Positions 9,034-17,323 of a stretch of 64,000 bases of DNA are shown here, piece after piece (position 1 is the stretch's first letter; the number at the start of each line of letters is the position of its first letter). The translations under genes were made by a program, and so were the position numbers. The stretch comes from Janthinobacterium sp. CG3 (GTDB lineage: Bacteria > Pseudomonadota > Gammaproteobacteria > Burkholderiales > Burkholderiaceae_D), in the NCBI RefSeq assembly GCF_000344615.1, contig NZ_KB467824.1, positions 971,658 through 1,035,657 of the forward strand, read 5' to 3'. A model generated the notes under the pieces. That model had not been told where the DNA came from. It ran no database searches and was given only the letters and a program-made list of their open reading frames with translations.

Positions 9034-9071
9034 GTCGGCAATTCTATTCTATGGATGTGTATTGGAATCTT

Positions 9072-9842
9072 ATGTTGATTGTGCTTTCGCCCGCCAAAAG
9101 TCTCGATTTGGAGACGCCCCCGACCACCAAGCTGCACAGCAAGCCCGACTTCCTCGAGCATTCGGCCGTGTTGATCGACCGCATGCGCCAGTTCACGCCG
9201 GCCGAGGTCGGCAGTCTGATGGGCATCTCCGACGCCTTGTCGGCGCTCAACGTGGCGCGCTACGCGTCGTGGACGCCGAACCTGGACCAGGCGCGCCAGG
9301 CCGTCATGGCCTTTAACGGCGACGTCTACGCCGGTCTCGACGCGCGCACGCTCAAGCCGGCCCAGCTCGACTACGCGCAGGCGCGCGTGCGCATCCTGTC
9401 GGGCCTGTACGGCCTGCTGCGCCCGCTCGACATGATCCACCCGCACCGGCTGGAAATGGGCACCCGCCTGTCCAACGCGCGCGGCAAGGACTTGTACGCG
9501 TTCTGGGGCGACACCATCACCGAGGCGCTCAACCGCAGCGCCGAGGAGCAGGGCGCCAAGGTGCTGGTCAACCTGGCCTCGGAGGAATACTTCAAGTCGG
9601 TCAAGCCGCGCCAGCTGTCGGTGCCGGTGATCTCCCCGGTGTTCGAGGACTGGAAAAACGGCAAATACAAAATCATTTCCTTCTACGCCAAGCGGGCCCG
9701 CGGCATGCTGGCGCGCTACGCCGCGGTCAAGGGCATCCGCGACCCGGAAAAGCTGAAGGGCTTCACGGTGGACGGCTACGCCTTCGACAAAAAAGACTCG
9801 ACCGACAAGTCCTGGATCTTCCGCCGCCGCGTCGCCGACTGA
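9072..9842 (+). CDS. yaaA: Peroxide stress protein YaaA (DUF328)
   Basis: A 256-residue DUF328/UPF0246 protein. I start it at the ATG at 9072 because [12 protein letters not shown] is the family's canonical N-terminus; an upstream in-frame ATG at 9051 adds seven unrelated residues. Conserved blocks include [33 protein letters not shown]-like (here [10 protein letters not shown]), NLASEEYF and [14 protein letters not shown]. coli YaaA limits DNA and protein oxidation after peroxide exposure and binds DNA. The gene stands alone, divergent from the PIN gene, and is followed by a large palindrome and a terminator. Confidence 0.92.
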   Translation: MLIVLSPAKSLDLETPPTTKLHSKPDFLEHSAVLIDRMRQFTPAEVGSLMGISDALSALNVARYASWTPNLDQARQAVMAFNGDVYAGLDARTLKPAQLDYAQARVRILSGLYGLLRPLDMIHPHRLEMGTRLSNARGKDLYAFWGDTITEALNRSAEEQGAKVLVNLASEEYFKSVKPRQLSVPVISPVFEDWKNGKYKIISFYAKRARGMLARYAAVKGIRDPEKLKGFTVDGYAFDKKDSTDKSWIFRRRVAD

Positions 9843-9869
9843 GCGGCATAGGTGGCTTAGGGTGGCTTA

Positions 9870-9924
9870 GGGGACAGACCACGATTTCCGGGAAAGTATT
9901 TCCCGGAAATCGTGGTCTGTCCCC
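9870..9924. repeat. Large perfect palindrome (REP-like extragenic element)
   Basis: Two 26-bp arms, 9870-9895 and 9899-9924, are perfect reverse complements separated by only GTA. The left arm begins GGGGACAGACCACG and the right arm ends CGTGGTCTGTCCCC. It is preceded by a short direct repeat, GGTGGCTTAG twice (9851-9870). GGGGACAGACC-type palindromes are, as far as I recall, common extragenic repeats in Burkholderiales genomes, which fits a REP/BIME-like element, but only one copy is in this window. Confidence 0.8.
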
Positions 9925-9963
9925 GGTTTTATTGCAACAAAAAACCGGGGCGCGCCCCGGTTT
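9921..9963. terminator. Bidirectional terminator between yaaA and bamD
   Basis: CCCCGGTTTT (9921-9930) pairs with AAAACCGGGG (9941-9950) around a 10-nt loop. A second, mutually exclusive hairpin uses AAACCGGGG (9942-9950) and CCCCGGTTT (9955-9963) around CGCG. The genes converge here, so the pair can serve both strands. The right edge of the palindrome at 9870-9924 overlaps the first stem by 4 nt. Confidence 0.7.
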
Positions 9964-9967
9964 GTCG

Positions 9968-10771
9968 TTATTGCCAGAACTTCCACCATTTCCGCTCGGC
10001 CTTGCCGCCGCCGGCGGTCAGGAAGCGGCTGTTCGGATAGTTCTTGTTGAACACGCGCAGGGTGTCGTCGCGCAGGTCGGTCATGCCCATCTTGTCGTAG
10101 CCGCGCGACATGATGAACAGCGCTTCCTCGACGGCCGGCGAGTCGCGGAAGTCGTTAATGGCCCCTTGCGCGCGGTTCACCGAGGCCAGGTAGGCCTCGC
10201 GGCGGTAGTAGTAGCGCGCCACGTGCACTTCGTACTGCGCCATCGCGTTGATCAGGTAGTTCATGCGCTGCAGCGCGTCCGGCGTATACTGGCTGTTCGG
10301 GAACTTCTCGACCAGTTGCTTGAACGCCGCGAAGGCTTCGCGCGTCGCCTTCGGGTCGCGCTCGGTCGGGTCCTGTTCGTAGATGAAGTTCAGGAAGCCG
10401 ATCTGGTCGTTGAAGTTGATCAGCCCGCGCAGGTAGTACATGTAGTCGACGTTGGCGTGGTTCGGATGCAACTTGATGAAGCGCTCGACCGCCGCCAGCG
10501 CCTGGGCCTGGTCGCCGGCCTTGTAGTGCGCGTAGGCGATTTCCATCTGCGCTTGCTGGGCGTAGGTGCCGAACGGATAGCTCGATTCGAGCTTTTCAAA
10601 CAGCTGGATGGCACGTTCATAGTGCTGTCCAGCCATTTCTTCGCGCGCCTCCGAGTATAATTTCGACACTGACCAGTTTTTGGTCTCATCGACTTTTTCG
10701 GGCAACAAGCTGCAAGCGGACAAACCGAGCAGAACGAATGAAGCGACAACCAACGATAATTTTTTTTGCAT
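9968..10771 (-). CDS. bamD: Outer-membrane assembly lipoprotein BamD
   Basis: A 267-residue lipoprotein of the BAM complex, which inserts beta-barrel proteins in the outer membrane. I chose the ATG at 10771: MQKKLSLVVASFVLLGLSAC forms a short lipoprotein signal with lipobox LSAC, while an ATG at 10798 adds nine residues. The mature protein is made of TPR repeats, e.g. LYSEAREEMAGQHYERAIQL, FEKLESSYPFGTYAQQAQME and YMYYLRGLINF. Length and order match BamD/ComL. It is divergent from rluD, as in many betaproteobacteria. Confidence 0.93.
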   Translation of the reverse strand: MQKKLSLVVASFVLLGLSACSLLPEKVDETKNWSVSKLYSEAREEMAGQHYERAIQLFEKLESSYPFGTYAQQAQMEIAYAHYKAGDQAQALAAVERFIKLHPNHANVDYMYYLRGLINFNDQIGFLNFIYEQDPTERDPKATREAFAAFKQLVEKFPNSQYTPDALQRMNYLINAMAQYEVHVARYYYRREAYLASVNRAQGAINDFRDSPAVEEALFIMSRGYDKMGMTDLRDDTLRVFNKNYPNSRFLTAGGGKAERKWWKFWQ

Positions 10772-10836
10772 GACGTTTTGCAAGAAGGTTTTAACCAAGT
10801 TTTTACAATAGGCTGATTATAGCCGATGGGAATGCT

Positions 10837-11883
10837 GTGATATTAACTCCGAAGCCGAATTTGGCTGACCCCCTGTCTCACCCCGAACTCGACGACGAGT
10901 TCGATGTCGATTTTACTGCCGACGACGCCGACGACGTCACCGACTCGATGGCGCCGATTGAACTGGAATTGACGCCGGACGCTTGCGGCCAACGCCTCGA
11001 TAAAGTCATTTCAAAACTGGTTCCGCAATTCTCCCGCAGCCGCCTGCAACTGTGGATGGACGCCGGCTTCGTTACCGTCGACGGCAAGGTCGCGAAAAGC
11101 AAGGGCACCGCCTATGGCGACGAAAAGGTTGTCATTCTGCCGCAAAGCGCGCCGGAAGACGAGGCTTTTAAGCCCGAGCAGATCGAACTGAACATCGTGC
11201 ACGAGGACGAGCATATCATCGTCGTCAACAAACCGGCCGGACTGGTGGTGCATCCCGGCGCCGGCAACTGGTCGGGCACCTTGCTCAACGGCCTGCTGTT
11301 CCATTGCCCGCAACTGGCCGGCGTGCCGCGCGCGGGCATCGTGCACCGGCTCGACAAGGACACCAGCGGCCTGATGGTGGTGGGCAAGACGCTGGCGTCG
11401 CAGACCGACCTGGTGCGCCAGCTGGCCGCGCGCACCGTGCGCCGCGAGTACTTCGCGCTGGTGTGGGGCACGCCGAAGCAGAGCGGCACCATCGACGCGT
11501 CGATGGCGCGCCACCCGCGCGACCGCATCAAAATGGCCGTGTCGGAGAACTTCTCGGCGAAGCCGGCGATCACCCACTACGAATTGCTGCAGTCGGGCCT
11601 GCTCGACCGCCGTCCGGTCAGCCTGGTGCAGTGCCGCCTGGAAACGGGACGTACCCACCAGATCCGCGTGCACATGCAGTCGCTCGGCTTTTCGCTGGTC
11701 GGCGACGCGCTGTACGGCAAGCAACATCTGGTCGGCGTGTTCCCGCGCCAGGCCTTGCAGGCGCGCCGCCTGGGCCTGGTGCATCCGGGCAGCGGCGAGG
11801 CGGTCGAGTGGCTGGTGCCGCTGGCCGCCGACTTCGCCGGCTTGATCGCCCAGGCGGGCATCGACGAACCGGCGCTGGTGTAA
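10837..11883 (+). CDS. rluD: 23S rRNA pseudouridine synthase RluD
   Basis: A 348-residue RluA-family enzyme that makes pseudouridines in helix 69 of 23S rRNA (E. coli 1911/1915/1917). It starts at GTG 10837; the ATG at 10832 runs straight into TGA. An acidic N-terminal extension (residues 10-35) precedes an S4 RNA-binding domain (about 45-100). The catalytic motif HRLDKDTSG is at 170-178, with the active Asp at 173. RLETGRTHQIRVHMQ near the C-terminus is also diagnostic. pgeF follows after 2 nt, so the two are one unit. Confidence 0.93.
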   Translation: MILTPKPNLADPLSHPELDDEFDVDFTADDADDVTDSMAPIELELTPDACGQRLDKVISKLVPQFSRSRLQLWMDAGFVTVDGKVAKSKGTAYGDEKVVILPQSAPEDEAFKPEQIELNIVHEDEHIIVVNKPAGLVVHPGAGNWSGTLLNGLLFHCPQLAGVPRAGIVHRLDKDTSGLMVVGKTLASQTDLVRQLAARTVRREYFALVWGTPKQSGTIDASMARHPRDRIKMAVSENFSAKPAITHYELLQSGLLDRRPVSLVQCRLETGRTHQIRVHMQSLGFSLVGDALYGKQHLVGVFPRQALQARRLGLVHPGSGEAVEWLVPLAADFAGLIAQAGIDEPALV

Positions 11884-11885
11884 CG

Positions 11886-12680
11886 GTGGCGACGCCGTTC
11901 CTGTTGCCGCACTGGCCGGACGCGCCCGCCAACATCGGCGCGCTGACGACCATGCGCGGCGGCGGCGTCAGCCCGGCCCCGTACGGCGACGGCCGGGGTG
12001 GTGGTGGACTGAACCTGGGCGTGCACGTCGGCGACCAGGCCGAACTGGTGCAGCGCAACCGCTATTTGTTGCAGGGCGTGTTGCCGGCGTCGCCGGCCTG
12101 GCTGACGCAGGTGCACGGCAGCGTGGTGCTGGACGCGGCGCGGGTGGCCGCGGACGTCGCTGACGCCGCGGCGCCCGAGGCGGACGCCAGTTTCGCGGCC
12201 GCGCGCGGCGCCGTCTGCGCGGTCCTGAGCGCCGATTGCCTGCCGGTGCTGTTCTGTGACGCCGGCGGCAAGGTGGTGGCGGCGGCGCATGCCGGCTGGC
12301 GCGGCCTGGCCGGCGGCGTGCTGGAGCGCACCGTGCAAGCGATGCGCGGCGCCGGCGCCGGCGACGTGCTGGCCTGGCTGGGGCCGGCGATCGGGCCGGG
12401 CCAGTTCGAGGTTGGCGCCGATGTGCTGCAAGCGTTCCGCGACGGCGCCGCCGACGCGGCCGCGCTGGAGCGGGTCGACGCCGCGTTCGCGCCGCTGGCG
12501 GCGCGGCCGGGCAAATACCTGGCCGACATCTACGCGCTGGCGCGCAACGTGCTGCGCGGCGTCGGCGTCGAGCGCGTCGCCGGCGGCGACTGCTGCACCG
12601 CGTCGGAAACGGCGCGTTTTTACTCGTATCGCCGCGACGGCGTGACGGGAAGGCAAGCAAGTTTGATCTGGCGCAAATAG
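11886..12680 (+). CDS. pgeF: Multicopper/laccase-domain protein PgeF (YfiH family)
   Basis: A 264-residue YfiH-family protein. The likely start is GTG 11886, directly after the rluD stop. It keeps the LLPHWPDAP opening and TTMRGGGVS, and a later ATG at 11952 would remove both. Metal-binding and family motifs are LTQVHG, LSADCLPVLFCD, AAHAGWRGLAGGV, GPAIGPGQFEVG and GGDCCTAS. The family edits peptidoglycan precursors (purine nucleoside or polyphenol oxidase activities have also been reported). Its GC content is very high, with many CGG/GCC codons. A 9-bp-stem hairpin overlaps its stop codon. Confidence 0.88.
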   Translation: MATPFLLPHWPDAPANIGALTTMRGGGVSPAPYGDGRGGGGLNLGVHVGDQAELVQRNRYLLQGVLPASPAWLTQVHGSVVLDAARVAADVADAAAPEADASFAAARGAVCAVLSADCLPVLFCDAGGKVVAAAHAGWRGLAGGVLERTVQAMRGAGAGDVLAWLGPAIGPGQFEVGADVLQAFRDGAADAAALERVDAAFAPLAARPGKYLADIYALARNVLRGVGVERVAGGDCCTASETARFYSYRRDGVTGRQASLIWRK

Positions 12681-12702
12681 TCCGGCGGAAAAGCGGACTA
12701 TT
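12676..12702 (+). terminator. Hairpin at the end of pgeF
   Basis: AATAGTCCG (12676-12684) pairs perfectly with CGGACTATT (12694-12702) around GCGGAAAAG. The stem overlaps the pgeF stop codon. There is no long T tract, so it is either a weak terminator or an mRNA 3' stabiliser. The next 100 bp (12703-12807) hold GTCGG-rich repeats and no gene. Confidence 0.45.
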
Positions 12703-12807
12703 GTGCCGGGCTTCTGTCTCACTCTTCGATGGCCTGATGGCGTCGGCGTCGGCGACGGCTCGGCGTCGGATGACGCGTTCGTTCAGCCGACCCGCGGGGC
12801 TGCGCCT

Positions 12808-12999
12808 TCACTCCTCGGGGATCTTTTTTTCAGCCGCGTCGCGTTTGCTTTTGCGCCGCCGCGAACCGGTCAGGTAATATAGTATTGACAGAGGAACCAC
12901 ACAGTAGATGAGGAAGGTCATCATCCCGGCGACGATGGACGGTTCGGTCAGGGCCATCAGCCCGACCACGTAAATCCATGCAACTGCGACGATCAGCAT
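12808..12999 (-). CDS. Small two-TM membrane protein
   Basis: A 63-residue protein with two hydrophobic segments (about 2-18 and 22-43), a YYLTGSRRRKSKRD basic stretch and a charged Lys/Glu-rich C-terminal tail. The positive stretch after the second segment suggests a cytoplasmic C-terminus. I do not recognise a function. It is divergent from phaC, with 51 bp between the starts, and its length and clean codon use suggest a real gene. Confidence 0.6.
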   Translation of the reverse strand: MLIVAVAWIYVVGLMALTEPSIVAGMMTFLIYCVVPLSILYYLTGSRRRKSKRDAAEKKIPEE

Positions 13000-13050
13000 A
13001 AAACGGCCTTGGTAAAGATAGGTTTCTAATTTCTAAATGGACTCAAACAT

Positions 13051-14802
13051 ATGAATATGCCCGATCCTCAAGTGATGACCAACGCGTGGATAGCGCAGAT
13101 GAACGACCCGAACCTGTGGAAAGCCTGGTTTAGCGCGGTACCCGAAGCGCCGGTAAACCCGATCGCGGCCGTGCTTCAAGATGCCGGCGCCAACATCAAG
13201 CCGGAGGTGCTGGACCGGCTCAAAAGCGAGTACATGGGCAAGCTGGGCGCGCTCTGGGCCGACTTCCTGGCGGGCAAAACCCCGGCGCTGGCGGACCGCC
13301 GCTTCGCGGCGCCGGCGTGGCGCGAGAATCCGCTGTCGGCCTACAATGCCGCATCATACCTGCTCAACGGCGAATTTCTCATGGCGCTGGCCGAGTCGGT
13401 CGAGGCCACCGCGCGCCAGAAGCAGAAAATCCGCTTCGCCGTGCAGCAACTGATTGACGCGATGTCGCCTGCCAATTTCCTGGCAACGAATCCGGAGGCG
13501 CAGCAAAAAGTCATCGAAAGCAAGGGCGAAAGCCTGACCAAGGGGCTGTCCAACATGCTGGCCGACATGCAAAAAGGCCGCATCTCGCAGTCCGACGAGT
13601 CGGCGTTCGAGGTCGGCAGCAACGTCGCCACGACGCCCGGCACGGTGGTGTTTGAAAACAATTTGTTCCAGCTGATCCAATACACGCCGACCACGCCGGC
13701 GGTGCACCAGCGGCCGCTGCTGATGATGCCGCCGTGCATCAACAAATTCTACATCCTCGACCTGCAGCCGGAGAACTCGCTGGTGCGCTACGCGGTGGAG
13801 CAGGGCAACACGGTATTTCTGATGTCGTGGCGCAATCCCGACAAGTCGATGGGCCAGCTTACCTGGGACGACTACATCGAGCAGGGCGCCATTGAGGCGG
13901 TCCGCGTGACGCGGGAAATTTCCGGTCAGGACAAGCTCAACGTCTTCGGCTTTTGCGTCGGCGGCACCATCGCCGCGACCGCGCTGGCGGTCTTGAAAGC
14001 GCGCGGCGAGAGCCCGGCGGCCAGCCTGACGTTGCTGACCACCTTGCTCGATTTTTCCGACACCGGCGTGCTCGACGTCTTTATCGACGAAGAGCAGGTC
14101 GGCCGCCGCGAAAAGGCGCTGGCCAAGGGTGGCCTGCTTCCCGGCAGCGACCTTGCCAGCACCTTTTCCAGCCTGCGGCCGAACGACCTGATCTGGAATT
14201 ACGTGCAGTCGAACTACCTGAAGGGCAACGAGCCGCCGGCCTTCGACCTGCTGTACTGGAACGCCGACAGCACCGGTTTGCCCGGCCCGATGTTTTGCTG
14301 GTATCTGCGCAACACCTACCTGGAAAACAGCCTGTGCGTGCCCGGCAAGCTGACCGTCGCCGGCGCGAAGGTCGACCTGTCCAGCATTGACGTGCCGACC
14401 TTTGTCTTCGGTTCGCGCGAAGACCACATCGTGCCGTGGGGCGCGGCCTACGCGTCGACCGCTTTGCTGAATACCAAAAAACCGCAGCAAAACCGTTTCA
14501 TCCTGGGTGCGTCGGGCCACATCGCCGGCGTGATCAACCCGGCGTCGAAGAAAAAACGCAGCTATTGGAGCAACGTCGCGGCCAAGCCGGCCAAAGGCGC
14601 CAAGGCCAAGACGCTGAGCGCCGACGACTGGTTCAGCGGCGCCACCGAGCACCCGGGCAGCTGGTGGCCCGAATGGGCCGGTTTCCTGGCCGAGCACGGC
14701 GGCGACGACGTCAAGGCGCCGGCCAAGCCGGGCAGCCGTCGCTACAAGGCGATCGAGCCGGCGCCGGGGCGTTACGTCAAGGTGCGCGCCGAAAAGGCGT
14801 AG
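13051..14802 (+). CDS. phaC: Class I poly(3-hydroxyalkanoate) synthase PhaC
   Basis: A 583-residue synthase that polymerises (R)-3-hydroxyacyl-CoA into PHA granules. The lipase-like box is GFCVGG at residues 300-305, with the catalytic Cys at 302. The catalytic Asp lies in FGSREDHIVPW and the His in GASGHIAGVINP. The N-terminal block WFSAVPEAPVNPIAA and PENSLVRYAVEQGNTVFLMS are typical of class I enzymes, which act alone without PhaE. The length fits the family. phaR follows 217 bp later; phaA and phaB are not in the window. Confidence 0.95.
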   Translation: MNMPDPQVMTNAWIAQMNDPNLWKAWFSAVPEAPVNPIAAVLQDAGANIKPEVLDRLKSEYMGKLGALWADFLAGKTPALADRRFAAPAWRENPLSAYNAASYLLNGEFLMALAESVEATARQKQKIRFAVQQLIDAMSPANFLATNPEAQQKVIESKGESLTKGLSNMLADMQKGRISQSDESAFEVGSNVATTPGTVVFENNLFQLIQYTPTTPAVHQRPLLMMPPCINKFYILDLQPENSLVRYAVEQGNTVFLMSWRNPDKSMGQLTWDDYIEQGAIEAVRVTREISGQDKLNVFGFCVGGTIAATALAVLKARGESPAASLTLLTTLLDFSDTGVLDVFIDEEQVGRREKALAKGGLLPGSDLASTFSSLRPNDLIWNYVQSNYLKGNEPPAFDLLYWNADSTGLPGPMFCWYLRNTYLENSLCVPGKLTVAGAKVDLSSIDVPTFVFGSREDHIVPWGAAYASTALLNTKKPQQNRFILGASGHIAGVINPASKKKRSYWSNVAAKPAKGAKAKTLSADDWFSGATEHPGSWWPEWAGFLAEHGGDDVKAPAKPGSRRYKAIEPAPGRYVKVRAEKA

Positions 14803-14948
14803 GCTAGCCGGTGGCCGGGGCGGGGCGCGCGGTCCGGCGCCTTGCTTTTCGCTCATTTAGGTTGCGTTGCAATAAAAGTGGGAAACTTATGGTGGGATGT
14901 GCAAAACCCTTGTCTTCCACTCTATAATAGAATTTGTAGGTATGTGCG

Positions 14949-14975
14949 AAAGCGGACCGAAGTGCGCTTTTTTTT
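14949..14975 (+). terminator. Terminator-like hairpin between phaC and phaR
   Basis: AAAGCG (14949-14954) can pair with CGCTTT (14965-14970), followed by a run of eight T (14968-14975). It may end phaC transcripts. It also lies just downstream of a TATAAT at 14923-14928, so if that hexamer is the phaR -10 element the hairpin would sit in the phaR leader. The rest of 14803-15019 shows no gene. Confidence 0.5.
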
Positions 14976-15019
14976 AGGAATATATCAGTACGCGCTGCGG
15001 CGCAATAAGTGGACTTGAG

Positions 15020-15574
15020 ATGAGTAGTGCAAAAAAAAACATTGAACGCCTGATCAAGAAATACCCGAACCGCCGTCTGTACGATACGCAAACCAGTTCG
15101 TATATCACGCTCACCGACGTCAAACAACTGGTGCTCGACAGCGAGGAGTTCGCCGTCGTCGACGCCAAGTCGAACGAAGACCTGACGCGCAGCATCCTGC
15201 TGCAAATCATTCTTGAGGAAGAGGCCAACGGCGCGCCGATGTTCTCCAGCGTCGTGCTGTCGCAAATCATCCGCTACTACGGCCACGCCATGCAGGGCAT
15301 GATGGGTTCCTATCTGGAGAAAAACGTCCAGGCCTTCACCGACATCCAGCACAAATTCACCGGCAATTCGGCCGGCACCTTCGAAGGTAAGCCGTTCAGC
15401 CCCGAAATGTGGACCCAGTTCATGAGTGTGCAAGGGCCGATGATGCAGGGAATGATGAACAACTACATCGACCAGAGCAAAAGCCTGTTCGTGCAGATGC
15501 AAGAGCAAATGCAGAGCCAGAGCAAGAACCTGTTTGGCACCTTCCCGTTCCCGGTCCCGACGGACAAGAAGTAA
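15020..15574 (+). CDS. phaR: PHA synthesis repressor PhaR
   Basis: A 184-residue PhaR. The N-terminal PHB/PHA accumulation regulator DNA-binding domain is obvious: LIKKYPNRRLYDTQTSSYIT then LTDVKQLVLD (residues about 10-45). The middle holds PHB-accumulation-regulatory repeats (about 60-105), including LLQIILEEE and MFSSVVLSQIIRYYG. The C-terminal region is Met/Gln-rich. PhaR binds both PHA granules and the promoters of phasin genes, and represses phasin (and its own) transcription until granules form. Its position after phaC is typical. Confidence 0.94.
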   Translation: MSSAKKNIERLIKKYPNRRLYDTQTSSYITLTDVKQLVLDSEEFAVVDAKSNEDLTRSILLQIILEEEANGAPMFSSVVLSQIIRYYGHAMQGMMGSYLEKNVQAFTDIQHKFTGNSAGTFEGKPFSPEMWTQFMSVQGPMMQGMMNNYIDQSKSLFVQMQEQMQSQSKNLFGTFPFPVPTDKK

Positions 15575-15762
15575 ATGGATGCCCGCGGCTGCGATCCGCG
15601 GTCGCACCCCCGCGGCCCGACGCCGGTCCAGGCCGGTGGTTCTTTTGACGCTAGCGTCGCCTTGGCAGTCAACCGGCGCTGTTTGTCACACTAGTTCGGC
15701 AAGGCATGCGGCGGACGAGGTACAATAGCAGATTCGCCTCATATTTTTCCTCGCATCTACCT

Positions 15763-17175
15763 ATGTCCTCAATTTCCCGTATTCCCGTAGTATCCGCCCA
15801 GCCAGAAAACGTTCTGGCCATGACCGGCGCGGCGCCGAAAGTAGGGTTTGTGTCCCTCGGCTGCCCGAAAGCCCTGGTCGACTCCGAACAAATTCTGACC
15901 CAGCTGCGCGCCGAAGGCTACGAGACGGCGAAATCGTATGACGGGGCCGATCTGGTGATCGTCAACACTTGCGGCTTCATCGACGCCGCCGTGCAGGAGT
16001 CGCTCGATGCCATCGGCGAAGCGCTGGCCGAAAACGGCAAGGTCATCGTCACCGGTTGCCTGGGCGCGAAAAAAGACGCCGCGGGCGACGACATCATCAT
16101 GAAAATCCACCCGAAGGTGCTGGCCGTGACCGGCCCGCACGCGCTGGGCGAGGTGATGGACTCGGTCCACAAATTTTTGCCCAAGCCGCACGCGCCGTTC
16201 TTCGACCTGGTGCCGCCGCAGGGCGTCAAGTTGACGCCGAAGCACTATGCCTACCTGAAAATTTCCGAAGGTTGCAACCACCGTTGCAGCTTCTGCATTA
16301 TCCCGTCGATGCGCGGCGACCTGGTCTCGCGTCCGATCGCCGAACTGATGCTGGAGGCGGAAAACCTGTTCAAGGCCGGCGTCAAGGAATTGCTGGTCAT
16401 TTCGCAAGACACCAGCGCCTACGGCGTCGACGTCAAGTTCCGCTCCGGCTTCTGGAACGGCCGCCCGGTCAAGACCCACATGACGCAGCTGGTCGGCGCG
16501 CTGGGTGAATTGGCCGCGCAATACGGCGCCTGGGTGCGCTTGCACTACGTTTATCCTTACCCGCACGTCAACGAAATCATCCCGATGATGAGCGGCGGCC
16601 ACATCCTGCCCTACCTCGACGTGCCGCTGCAACACGCGCACCCGGACGTGCTCAAGCGCATGAAGCGCCCGGCCAGCGGCGAGAAAAACCTCGACCGCAT
16701 CCAGGCCTGGCGCGCGATGAACCCCGAGCTGACGATCCGCTCGACCTTCATCGCCGGCTTCCCCGGCGAGACCGAGGCGGAATTCGAATACCTGCTGGAG
16801 TTCTTGAAGGAGGCGCAAATCGACCGCCTGGGTTGCTTCGCCTACTCGCCGGTGGACGGCGCGACCGCCAACGCCATCGCCAACCCGGTGCCGGAAGAGC
16901 TGCGCGAAGAGCGCCGCGGCCGCGTCATGCTGCTGCAAGAAGAAATTTCGAAGAAGCGCCTGCAGGCCAAGGTCGGCAAGACCGTGCGCGTGCTGATCGA
17001 CGAAGTCGAAGCGAGCGGCGCCGCCATCGGCCGCTCCAGCGCCGACGCGCCGGAAATCGACGGCGTGGTCTACGTCAAGCGCCCGTTCGAACCGCACCGC
17101 AAACTGGTGGTCGGCGAGTTCTACGACGTCGAAGTCACCTCCGCCGACGCGCACGACCTGTGGGCCGCCGCGTAA
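15763..17175 (+). CDS. rimO: Ribosomal protein S12 methylthiotransferase RimO
   Basis: A 470-residue radical SAM methylthiotransferase that modifies an Asp of ribosomal protein S12. I start it at ATG 15763 ([10 protein letters not shown]); an upstream in-frame ATG adds 19 residues with no family match. The N-terminal MTTase domain begins [17 protein letters not shown]. The radical SAM cluster is CNHRCSFC (CxxxCxxC), with a TRAM-like domain at the C-terminus ([11 protein letters not shown] onward). A TACAAT at 15721-15726 could be its -10, but no good -35 is apparent. Confidence 0.94.
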   Translation: MSSISRIPVVSAQPENVLAMTGAAPKVGFVSLGCPKALVDSEQILTQLRAEGYETAKSYDGADLVIVNTCGFIDAAVQESLDAIGEALAENGKVIVTGCLGAKKDAAGDDIIMKIHPKVLAVTGPHALGEVMDSVHKFLPKPHAPFFDLVPPQGVKLTPKHYAYLKISEGCNHRCSFCIIPSMRGDLVSRPIAELMLEAENLFKAGVKELLVISQDTSAYGVDVKFRSGFWNGRPVKTHMTQLVGALGELAAQYGAWVRLHYVYPYPHVNEIIPMMSGGHILPYLDVPLQHAHPDVLKRMKRPASGEKNLDRIQAWRAMNPELTIRSTFIAGFPGETEAEFEYLLEFLKEAQIDRLGCFAYSPVDGATANAIANPVPEELREERRGRVMLLQEEISKKRLQAKVGKTVRVLIDEVEASGAAIGRSSADAPEIDGVVYVKRPFEPHRKLVVGEFYDVEVTSADAHDLWAAA

Positions 17176-17277
17176 AAAGCGGCCTCGCAACAGGCACCCG
17201 GGGGCAGACCCCGGGGGGCTGGCCGCCGCCCCACGCATGTGGTGTTGGCCGGGGCCGCGAAACATGTCATTGATAAC

Positions 17278-17313
17278 AAGGCGGATCGGCGTAAGCGGTA
17301 TCCGCCTTTTTTT
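17278..17313 (+). terminator. Intrinsic terminator just upstream of metC-like gene
   Basis: AAGGCGGAT (17278-17286) pairs with ATCCGCCTT (17300-17308) and is followed by a T run to 17313. It ends only 10 nt before the ATG of the next gene, so it would either close the rimO transcript or, if metC is transcribed from further upstream, act in its leader. 17194-17219 also contains a CCGGGGG/CCCCGG hairpin. Confidence 0.75.
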
Positions 17314-17323
17314 ATAGGCTGCC

